Origin: Pirellulales bacterium
GTDB taxonomy: Bacteria > Planctomycetota > Planctomycetia > Pirellulales > JALHPA01
Length of the DNA stretch: 5,052 nt
Direction of reading: 5' to 3'
Assembly: GCA_022842745.1 (NCBI GenBank)
Contig: JALHPA010000298.1
Coordinates: forward strand, 1-5,052
A model generated the notes under the pieces. That model saw only the letters and a program-made list of their open reading frames with translations, was not told where the DNA came from and did not search any database. Numbering within the stretch: position 1 is the first letter of the stretch; each line of letters starts with the position of its first letter. Positions 1-5,052 of this stretch are shown here, piece by piece. The position numbers and the translations under genes are program-made.

Positions 1-99
1 GGCCGTTTCCACGGTCGGCGCGTTGTCCGCGGCCGACGCGCCCATCCGGCTCGCGAGCATCCCGACCAGGCACAACCAGACCAGAACCTTCGCGCTCAT
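1..99 (-). CDS. Secreted protein, N-terminal signal peptide only (cut by window edge)
   Basis: The minus strand has an open frame from an ATG at 99 to the left edge, 33 codons with no stop. The peptide begins MSAKVLVWLCLVGMLASRMG and continues ASAADNAPTVETA. This is a typical Sec signal peptide: Lys4, a hydrophobic core at about residues 5-16, and a probable signal peptidase I site after Ala-Ser-Ala (21-23) or one residue later. The start is strongly supported by GGGGAGG at 112-106, six bases before the ATG. The gene lies 77 bases downstream of leuD on the same strand, with no convincing terminator between them, so co-transcription is possible. The mature protein is outside the window and its function cannot be told. 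Cys10 lies in the hydrophobic core and does not form a good lipobox. Confidence 0.75.
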   Translation of the reverse strand, partial: MSAKVLVWLCLVGMLASRMGASAADNAPTVETA

Positions 100-105
100 A
101 CCAAT

Positions 106-112
106 CCTCCCC
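106..112 (-). promoter_or_regulatory. Strong Shine-Dalgarno site of the left-edge gene
   Basis: On the minus strand the sequence is GGGGAGG followed by ATTGGT and ATG. This is a near-consensus anti-16S match with a 6-base spacer, and it fixes the start at 99. The other genes in the window lack a comparable site. Confidence 0.75.
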
Positions 113-176
113 AGTCGGAAACTGCCACGCTCAGCGAACTGCCGTCTCTCGCCCCGACCTCTCCCGGTTTACGCCT

Positions 177-779
177 CTAGCCGGAAACGGCGATTCCGTG
201 CGCTCGCTCGTAAGCGGTGATCCTCTCCTCCCGCGCCAGGGTCAAGCCGATATCGTCCAGTCCATGCAACAGGCAATGCCGTCGAAAGTCGTCCACCTCG
301 AACGTCACGGACAAGCCGTGCTCATCGGATATCCGCCGCTCGTTCAGGTCCACCGTCAGCCGATATCCTGGATGCCTGGCCACGCGCTGAAACAGCTCCT
401 CCACCTGACGGTCGTCCATGCGGATCGGCAACATCCCGTTCTTGAAGCAGTTGTTGTAGAAGATGTCGGCGAAGCTCGGAGCAATGATCACGTGAAAGCC
501 GAAGTCTCCCAGCGCCCACGGCGCGTGCTCGCGGCTCGAGCCGCAGCCGAAGTTTCGCCGGGCCAATAGAATGGTGGCGCCCCGATATTCCGGCCGGTTG
601 AGCTCAAAATCTGGATTCTCACTGCCGTCGTCGCGGAATCGCCAGTCCTGAAACAGAAACTGGCCGAAACCGGTCCGCTCGATCCGCTTGAGGAACTGCT
701 TGGGGATGATTTGATCGGTATCGACGTTGGCGCGATCCAACGGCGCCACGAGGCCTGTATGGGTTGTAAACGGGTTCAT
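177..779 (-). CDS. leuD: 3-isopropylmalate dehydratase small subunit (LeuD)
   Basis: This is the small subunit of isopropylmalate isomerase. With LeuC it converts 2-isopropylmalate to 3-isopropylmalate through dehydration and rehydration in cytoplasmic leucine synthesis. The protein is 200 residues, the usual bacterial LeuD length (about 200). The N-terminus MNPFTTHTGLVAPLDRANVD and following TDQIIPKQFL are typical of LeuD. The hallmark NFGCGSSREHAPWAL lies at residues 76-90, and the swivelling aconitase-type domain continues with IIAPSFADIFYNNCFKNG (98-115). The frame stays open to 869, but family homology begins at MNPF, so 779 is chosen. The Shine-Dalgarno is weak: only GAGAAC lies shortly upstream. 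The gene follows leuC after 58 bases on the same strand, consistent with a leuCD operon. It looks intact. Confidence 0.97.
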   Translation of the reverse strand: MNPFTTHTGLVAPLDRANVDTDQIIPKQFLKRIERTGFGQFLFQDWRFRDDGSENPDFELNRPEYRGATILLARRNFGCGSSREHAPWALGDFGFHVIIAPSFADIFYNNCFKNGMLPIRMDDRQVEELFQRVARHPGYRLTVDLNERRISDEHGLSVTFEVDDFRRHCLLHGLDDIGLTLAREERITAYERAHGIAVSG

Positions 780-837
780 TCTTTGTTCTCGAAATAAGGC
801 TCGCCACCGCCAACCGCGGCTTCGACCCACGGCTCGA

Positions 838-2259
838 TCACTGATACTTCCACTCGCGCACGTCCACAAAGTGCCCGCTCACCGCCGCTGCGGCGGCCAT
901 CGCCGGCGAAACAAGGTGGGTGCGGCCTCCCTTGCCTTGGCGGCCCTCGAAATTCCGATTGCTCGTCGACGCGCAGCGCTCTCCCGCCTTCAACGTGTCC
1001 GGATTCATCCCCAGGCACATGCTGCAGCCTGCCTCGCGCCATTCAAATCCCGCCTCGCGGAACACTCGGTCCAGGCCTTCCACTTCGGCCTGCCGTTTGA
1101 CCTGCCCGCTTCCCGGAACCACCATCGCATGTACGCGGTCGCTGACGTGGTACCCCTTGACCACTTGCGCCGCAGCCCGGAGATCCTCGATCCGGCTATT
1201 CGTACACGAGCCAATGAACACGCGGTCCAGCGCCAGCGACGTGATCGGCTTGCCCGCCTCCAGCCCCATATATTCCAAAGCGCGAGCGGCCGTCTTGCGT
1301 TCATCGTCGTTGGGCATGGCGGCAGGCGCGGGCACGCGACCATCCACGCTGACCACTTGCGCCGGGTTCGTCCCCCACGTCACTTGCGGCGCTACGTCGG
1401 CCGCGCGGAATATCTGCACTCGGTCGTACTTGGCGCCCGGATCGCTGGGCAGTCCCCGCCACCGCGCGACGGCTTCTTCAAATGCCCCTCCCTGGGGAGC
1501 GAATTCTCGACCCCGCAAATAGTCGAACGTCACCTCGTCCGGCGCGATCATCCCAGCGCGGGCGCCAGCCTCAATTGACATATTGCAGACGGTCATGCGC
1601 TCTTCCATGCTAAAGCCGCGAATGACTTCGCCGGTATACTCGAGCACATAGCCGGTGCCGCCGTCGGTGGTGATCTGGCCGATCGTATAGAGGATCAAAT
1701 CCTTCGCGGTGACGCCGGGGCCAAGCCTCCCCTCGTAGCGGAGTTCGAACGTTTGGGGTTTGGATTGAAGCAACGTTTGCGTGGCGAGGACGTGCTCCAC
1801 CTCGCTGGTGCCGATGCCAAAGGCGAGTGCGCCAAACGCCCCGTGGGTGGCCGTGTGGCTGTCCCCGCAGACGATCGTCATCCCCGGTTGGGTCCGCCCC
1901 AACTCAGGGCCGATCACATGCACAATCCCCTGCTGCGGGCTATCCAAGTCGTACAACCGGATGCCAAACTCCCGGCAGTTCTTCCGCAACGTGTCAATCT
2001 GCTGCTTGGAGATGGGGTCCGCGATCGGCAGTCGGCGGTCGGTCGTCGGTACATTGTGGTCCGGCGTCGCGATTGTTCGCTCTGGCCGGCGCACCTTACG
2101 TCCCGCCAGGCGCAAGCCTTCAAACGCCTGCGGGCTGGTTACTTCGTGAACCAGATGCAAATCGATGTACAGGAGGGCCTGTTGGCCGCTTTCCTGTTCG
2201 ACAAGGTGTTCGTTCCAGATCTTCTCGAACATCGTCCGAGGGACCGATGCCGTACTCAT
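838..2259 (-). CDS. leuC: 3-isopropylmalate dehydratase large subunit (LeuC)
   Basis: This is the catalytic, [4Fe-4S]-carrying subunit of isopropylmalate isomerase, an aconitase-family enzyme that works with LeuD. The protein is 473 residues, normal for bacterial LeuC (about 465-475). Family signatures in order are TMFEKIWNEHLV near the N-terminus, TPDHNVPT at 65-72, CGDSHTATHGAFGALAFGIG at 131-150, FIGSCTNSRIEDL at 348-360, CSMCLGMNPD at 412-421 and TSNRNFEGRQG at 432-442. Cys352, Cys412 and Cys415 fit the three iron-sulfur cluster ligands. The frame is open upstream to 2628, but homology begins a few residues after the ATG at 2259, which is therefore the start. There is no good Shine-Dalgarno: AAGG lies 15 bases upstream. 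A short frame overlapping the start as ATGA may instead supply ribosomes. All key residues are present and the gene appears functional. Confidence 0.98.
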   Translation of the reverse strand: MSTASVPRTMFEKIWNEHLVEQESGQQALLYIDLHLVHEVTSPQAFEGLRLAGRKVRRPERTIATPDHNVPTTDRRLPIADPISKQQIDTLRKNCREFGIRLYDLDSPQQGIVHVIGPELGRTQPGMTIVCGDSHTATHGAFGALAFGIGTSEVEHVLATQTLLQSKPQTFELRYEGRLGPGVTAKDLILYTIGQITTDGGTGYVLEYTGEVIRGFSMEERMTVCNMSIEAGARAGMIAPDEVTFDYLRGREFAPQGGAFEEAVARWRGLPSDPGAKYDRVQIFRAADVAPQVTWGTNPAQVVSVDGRVPAPAAMPNDDERKTAARALEYMGLEAGKPITSLALDRVFIGSCTNSRIEDLRAAAQVVKGYHVSDRVHAMVVPGSGQVKRQAEVEGLDRVFREAGFEWREAGCSMCLGMNPDTLKAGERCASTSNRNFEGRQGKGGRTHLVSPAMAAAAAVSGHFVDVREWKYQ

Positions 2260-2348
2260 TTGCTGCGCTCGCGACCTTGTTTCAAAAAAATTCCCAGTCC
2301 TATTTTTGCCGCCATGATCGTCAGAATGGCATTCAGCCACCGGATCAA
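2256..2348 (-). CDS. Possible 30-residue Ile/Leu-rich leader peptide overlapping leuC
   Basis: On the minus strand a TTG at 2348 starts 30 codons ending in TGA at 2258-2256. The stop overlaps the leuC ATG (2259-2257) in an ATGA arrangement, which commonly gives translational coupling. GAGG at 2358-2355, six bases before the TTG, is a better ribosome site than leuC itself has. The peptide includes IRWLNAILTIMAAKIGLGIF, then LKQGRERSK. Nine of its residues are Ile or Leu, in a hydrophobic stretch followed by a basic tail. An internal ATG at 2315 would give a 19-residue version. It could be a coupling or sensing leader for a leucine gene, a small membrane peptide, or a chance frame. It matches no family I know. 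A run of seven T's lies inside it (2290-2284). Confidence 0.35.
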   Translation of the reverse strand: MIRWLNAILTIMAAKIGLGIFLKQGRERSK

Positions 2349-2386
2349 GTCGAGCCTCGGGCCGTTCCACCCCCCTCATCTTGGGC

Positions 2387-2434
2387 AAAAAAACCGCTGC
2401 AACCTGTTTCGAGGACAACGGTTGCGACCAACCG
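2387..2434 (-). terminator. Candidate attenuator in the leuC leader: alternative hairpins plus T7
   Basis: Reading the minus strand, CGGTTG (2434-2429) pairs perfectly with CAACCG (2424-2419) around a GTCG loop. The second arm is also the start of GCAACCGTT (2425-2417). That segment pairs with AAC-A-GGTTGC (2408-2399), giving nine base pairs with one bulged A and an 8-base loop. Five bases later comes TTTTTTT (2393-2387). The two hairpins cannot form together, as expected of an antiterminator and terminator. The 5-base gap before the T's and the moderate stem weaken the case. The site lies about 130-175 bases upstream of the leuC start. What would switch it is unknown. Confidence 0.35.
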
Positions 2435-2494
2435 GGCCGCGGCATGACCACGCCGGCAATTGCTCTGCTTCCCTCCGTAGGGACCATTCTCTGT

Positions 2495-2524
2495 ACTATA
2501 GCCGATTCTTTATGCTGCTGGCAG
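2495..2524 (-). promoter_or_regulatory. Candidate promoter for leuC (minus strand)
   Basis: On the minus strand CTGCCA (2524-2519) and TATAGT (2500-2495) are separated by 18 bases. They match sigma-70 consensus at four and five of six positions. Transcription would start near 2488 and give a leader of roughly 230 bases. That leader would begin almost directly with a small perfect hairpin, TCCCT-ACGG-AGGGA (2483-2470). The call rests on consensus matching only. Confidence 0.3.
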
Positions 2525-2560
2525 GGATTGTTTGGATTGCGCATGGATGGGCAAAATCGC

Positions 2561-2589
2561 TTGAATCTGCAATTTCGCACAATTAAAGT
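2561..2589 (+). promoter_or_regulatory. Candidate promoter for the PEP-CTERM protein gene
   Basis: TTGAAT (2561-2566) and TAAAGT (2584-2589) are 17 bases apart, each matching sigma-70 consensus at four of six positions. They sit in an AT-rich patch that stands out from the GC-rich surroundings. Transcription would start near 2596, about 44 bases before the ATG at 2640. A TATATA at 2594-2599 is nearby but has no well-spaced partner. Confidence 0.35.
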
Positions 2590-2639
2590 GCGGTATATAG
2601 GCATTCTCGTATCGGAGTCTTTGATCAACTGGAACAGCT

Positions 2640-3395
2640 ATGCGAAACTTCATTTCAAAACTGATTTTACTGGCGCTCGTGGCGTGCGCCGGCCAGCCGG
2701 CGTTCGCCGGAGTTGTCTTCGACAACGGCGTTCCTGACCTGCAAGGGGCGTTCATGAGCGACATCAGCCCCTATCCCAACCCAAACCCCAACTTGCCGGA
2801 AGGCGAGGTGAGCGCCGACAACTTCCGGCTCGCGACCCCCACCGTGGTCAATGCGGTTCGCTTCTGGGGGCTGTACTCGTTGGAAGGTCCCGTCCCGCCG
2901 GTGCCTGATACGTTTGTCCTCGGCTTCTTCAACAACGTGGAGATCATCCCAGGGATAAATTTGCCGGAGTCGGTCGCTAACGAATTGCCGATTGTGCGCG
3001 ATCCCATCTCGGTATCCCGTACTTTGACCAATATGTTGCTGACCGTGTTTGATCCGAATATCGGCGACTTCGTGAACTTCCCGATTTTCGAGTACTACGC
3101 GATCTTTCCCGATCTCTTGATTCCCGCCAACGAAATCAAGTGGTTGTCGATCGTGAACGTCACCGATCAGGACGACCCCAATTGGTTCTGGGCCACCTCC
3201 GATCCAAATGCTGGCTTGTCTGGCGTTGCATTCACGTCGGCCTTCAGTCAAGACCAGGGCATCATCTGGTTTGGCGATTTCAATAACCTGGCGTTCCAGC
3301 TTGAGAGCATCCCGGAACCGCAGGCCTGGCTGGTCTGGGGTGGCCTGGGAGCGATCGGCCTGATGGCGGCCACCCGCGCTCCCCGCCGCCGGTAA
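2640..3395 (+). CDS. Secreted PEP-CTERM sorting-domain protein, function unknown
   Basis: The protein has 251 residues. Its signal peptide, MRNFISKLILLALVACAGQP followed by AFA, ends at residue 23. The C-terminus is a PEP-CTERM tail: PEP at 225-227, a short hydrophobic helix at about 229-244, and the basic end RAPRRR. Such tails are recognised by exosortase for removal and surface delivery in exopolysaccharide-producing Gram-negatives and planctomycetes. The middle reads as a beta-rich extracellular domain. It has VVFDNGVPDLQGAFMSDISP early, SADNFRLATPTVVNAVRFWG at 58-77, and IKWLSIVNVTDQDDPNWFWA at 166-185, a pattern familiar from planctomycete secreted proteins of unknown role. LVAC at 13-16 also resembles a lipobox, so lipoprotein processing is a less likely alternative. 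The ATG at 2640 has only a weak GGA six bases upstream. No exosortase gene lies in the window. Confidence 0.93.
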   Translation: MRNFISKLILLALVACAGQPAFAGVVFDNGVPDLQGAFMSDISPYPNPNPNLPEGEVSADNFRLATPTVVNAVRFWGLYSLEGPVPPVPDTFVLGFFNNVEIIPGINLPESVANELPIVRDPISVSRTLTNMLLTVFDPNIGDFVNFPIFEYYAIFPDLLIPANEIKWLSIVNVTDQDDPNWFWATSDPNAGLSGVAFTSAFSQDQGIIWFGDFNNLAFQLESIPEPQAWLVWGGLGAIGLMAATRAPRRR

Positions 3396-3427
3396 TGCCT
3401 CTCGCGATGTACCGCGTGGAAACCCTC

Positions 3428-3470
3428 CGTCTCGCTCCGGGCATCGCCCCGGGGCGAGACGTTCTCATTG
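3428..3470 (+). terminator. Strong hairpin after the PEP-CTERM gene, likely terminator
   Basis: CGTCTCGCTCCGGG (3428-3441) pairs with CCCGGGGCGAGACG (3448-3461) along 14 base pairs with one T-G wobble and a CATCGC loop. It begins 33 bases after the stop codon at 3393-3395. The tail TTCTCATTG is only modestly T-rich, so it may work as a terminator without a strong U tract, or protect the 3' end of the transcript. The symmetry means it could also act on transcripts from the other strand. Confidence 0.65.
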
Positions 3471-3845
3471 ACCGACCGATCGGACCAACCCCGGGGCCGA
3501 TCGGCGCCTTACACGCGTCCAGTGGCTACCCAGTGAATACCGGCGACTACCAGCGTACTTGTCTACGCGCGGGTTCGGTACCGACCGCAAAATCAGCCGC
3601 TCTTGCGTAGATTCCGCCCTACGCGACGCCCGCAACGATTCACCGCTTGGTTGCGGAAATTCTGATTCTTGTCGTCGCACCTAATTGTCCGATGGGTACG
3701 AATAGGACGGTCTGCCGGATCGGACATGGGGAAAGCGCCTGCGCGCTCAAGACGACGCTCGGCGAAGTCGCATTCAAGCCCCATCGGCCGCGGCGCCGCC
3801 TTCCTCCACCGACATCTGGCCGCGCATCGCCGACCCTCGTGCCTC
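3471..3845. other. Gene-poor intergenic stretch with several inverted repeats
   Basis: I see no convincing gene here, except that the reading frame of the next gene is open back to 3666, so its coding part may begin at 3726. Visible structure includes the palindrome CCGATCGG twice (3476-3483 and 3497-3504), the 10-base palindrome TCGGTACCGA (3575-3584), an 8-bp stem at 3603-3626 and a 7-bp stem, CCGCAAC/GTTGCGG, at 3630-3656. The stem at 3605-3624 competes with pairing between TCTACGC (3562-3568) and GCGTAGA (3605-3611). It could be the promoter and untranslated leader of the downstream gene. I found no good sigma-70 match and no known riboswitch. Confidence 0.5.
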
Positions 3846-5052
3846 ATGAAGTCGAATCAGCGCAATCCCTTCTGGCCGTTCTTTCTGCTGCTAACCGCCC
3901 TGTTCGTGCTGGCGGTGGCGGCGCCGCGGGGGTGGAAAGCCCAGCCGAAAAAGGGGTGGCAAGACGCTGGAATGCCTCCGGCCGCGGCGGCGCCCGCCCC
4001 CAAGCAGCGCGGGCCCGTCGCCATTCTCAAGGCCCGATCGGATCCCGGCGACCCACCCTCCCCGGGGGCAAATCCTTCAAGAAGAAGCCCCTCTGAATCC
4101 GCGTTCGACCGCCGACCGATGCCGGTCATCGAGTCGTTGCCACCGCGAATCGCGAACCACAAGCACACTCAGTCCGACGTATCGCACGATCCCGAGCCGG
4201 TCTTTCTGCCCTCGGCGGGGGAGAATGCCCCGTCGGACGAAACGGACCTTCTAGCCCCCTTGGGGCCTTGGACTTCCGAACCACGGGTCGGCGGACCATT
4301 GGTTCACAAGGATACGGATCCGTATGGCATTGGCGCCTCACCGCAGAGGGAAGGCCTCGCACCCGAAGGGGTGGCCCCGCCTCCCCCTCCTATGAGTGCC
4401 GAGGACAGGAAGCCAGCGCCACCCTCCGAAACCGTTGCGCTCCCTCCCAATCCCCCCGCGACGCCCAGCTCTGAGTCCCCCCCTTTGGAAACGGCGGATT
4501 CCGTGGATGAGCCGCCGATCAACACTTCCCGGTGGCCGCTTCCAGCTAATCTGGTGGAAGCACTCGACCAGCTTAAGAAGCAAGATCGCTTCACGGCTTG
4601 GGCTGGCGAGGTCTCAGCCCGGTTGGACCGGCTGGCATCACTGGGCATCGACGACCCCCGATCCTCCAGCCTGCTAAATGAACTGCAACAGTTCTGCCAA
4701 TCCCCCGTGGACGGCGAAAACCGACTGGAAGGCAGTTCGACCGACCGAATTGCCGAACGTTGCCGCCACGATCTGAACCGCCGCCTGGCCGTTTGGACGG
4801 CGATCGAACCGAGCCTTCGGGCGATATCGGCTCCCCATTCAACTCCCGAGCCGGACGGGCCCGCCGAGTCGGTCGCCGCGATCGATCCTCATCTCGACCA
4901 GCAGGTCGCCAGGGTCCTGGCCGAACTGGAGAAACTTTCCTCGGGCGCTCGCTGGAAGGATTATTTGCTCTTGGACTCGCTGCGCCAGCTAGCGGCTCGC
5001 AACGGCCGAGAAACCGCCCGCGAGCGCAGACGGGTCTCCCAAACCGTGCTCG
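3846..5052 (+). CDS. Membrane-anchored protein with Pro-rich linker and helical domain (3' end missing)
   Basis: An open frame of 402 complete codons from the ATG at 3846 runs off the right edge without a stop. It begins MKSNQRNPFWPFFLLLTALF; residues 9-27 form one hydrophobic segment after a basic start, giving a membrane anchor or uncleaved signal. Residues 40-228 are low-complexity, rich in Pro, Ala and Ser (for example VAPPPPPMSAEDRKPAPP), and look like a disordered linker. From about 229 (SRWPLPANLVEALDQLKKQD) the sequence becomes helical and charged, with WAGEVSARLDRLASLGIDD at 252-270 and VARVLAELEKLSSGARWKDY at 354-373. This suggests a large exported domain made of helices. I do not recognise the family, and the visible part shows no catalytic motif. 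No clear Shine-Dalgarno precedes 3846; an in-frame ATG at 3726 would add 40 Arg-rich residues. The long stop-free frame makes a real gene very likely. Confidence 0.85.
   Translation, partial: MKSNQRNPFWPFFLLLTALFVLAVAAPRGWKAQPKKGWQDAGMPPAAAAPAPKQRGPVAILKARSDPGDPPSPGANPSRRSPSESAFDRRPMPVIESLPPRIANHKHTQSDVSHDPEPVFLPSAGENAPSDETDLLAPLGPWTSEPRVGGPLVHKDTDPYGIGASPQREGLAPEGVAPPPPPMSAEDRKPAPPSETVALPPNPPATPSSESPPLETADSVDEPPINTSRWPLPANLVEALDQLKKQDRFTAWAGEVSARLDRLASLGIDDPRSSSLLNELQQFCQSPVDGENRLEGSSTDRIAERCRHDLNRRLAVWTAIEPSLRAISAPHSTPEPDGPAESVAAIDPHLDQQVARVLAELEKLSSGARWKDYLLLDSLRQLAARNGRETARERRRVSQTVL

Noticed and set aside
120..143. AACTGCC repeated 17 bases apart after leuD
   Set aside because: It is too short and only two copies, with no hairpin or known site; likely chance.
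727..1578. 283-codon plus-strand frame opposite leuC and leuD
   Set aside because: It is an antisense shadow of well-supported leuC/leuD, with Arg/His/Ala-rich sequence and no family features.
1753..2586. 277-codon plus-strand frame opposite the leuC N-terminal half and its leader
   Set aside because: It is antisense to confirmed coding sequence and has no recognisable domain; GC-rich DNA often gives long open antisense frames.
2667..3251. 194-codon minus-strand frame opposite the PEP-CTERM gene
   Set aside because: The plus-strand protein has a signal peptide and sorting tail, so this is a shadow.
3567..3600. GGTTCGG stretch resembling a tRNA T-arm
   Set aside because: No acceptor stem, anticodon arm or D-arm can be drawn around it.
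3395..3610. 71-codon plus-strand frame whose ATG overlaps the PEP-CTERM stop as TAATG
   Set aside because: It runs straight through the 14-bp terminator hairpin, resembles no protein, has no ribosome site of its own, and its composition looks like translated intergenic DNA.
3647..4096. 149-codon plus-strand frame beginning VAEILILVV-like
   Set aside because: It starts at TTG, and more than half overlaps the much longer frame from 3846 in another phase. Its latter part is the Arg/Gly/Ala-rich pattern expected from reading the Pro-rich linker out of frame.
4304..4648. Gly/Ser-rich minus-strand frame
   Set aside because: It is the complement of the Pro-rich linker codons, which read as Gly and Arg on the opposite strand.

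Overview
The window looks like a piece of a GC-rich bacterial chromosome, most likely from a planctomycete (Planctomycetota). That call is an inference. It rests on a PEP-CTERM sorting-signal protein, poor Shine-Dalgarno sites in front of most genes, and a large membrane-anchored, proline-rich protein of no recognisable family beside an ordinary housekeeping operon. No rRNA, tRNA, CRISPR array, insertion sequence or transposase gene is visible.

Left half, minus strand: leuC (838-2259) and leuD (177-779) encode the large and small subunits of 3-isopropylmalate dehydratase, the second step of leucine synthesis. Downstream on the same strand, 77 bases after leuD, begins a gene cut by the left edge (1-99). 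It encodes a signal peptide and has the best ribosome binding site in the window.

Middle (2260-2639): a 380-base divergent regulatory region separates leuC from a plus-strand gene. On the leuC side it holds a candidate promoter (2495-2524), two mutually exclusive hairpins followed by seven T's (2387-2434), and a 30-codon open frame rich in Ile and Leu whose stop overlaps the leuC start as ATGA (2256-2348). Together these could form a leader that controls leuC, but this is untested. On the other side is a candidate promoter (2561-2589) for the plus-strand gene.

Right half, plus strand: 2640-3395 encodes a 251-residue secreted protein with a C-terminal PEP-CTERM tail, the sorting signal read by exosortase. 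A 14-bp hairpin at 3428-3461 follows it as a likely terminator. A gene-free stretch (to 3845) with several inverted repeats leads to a gene that starts near 3846 and runs off the right edge with no stop. It encodes a membrane anchor, a long Pro/Ala/Ser-rich linker and a helical region, and I do not recognise it.

The leuCD genes act together in one enzyme. Nothing in the sequence ties the right-hand genes to leucine synthesis, so they are probably just neighbours. I see no clear new system. The best leads are the leuC leader and the unassigned anchored protein.
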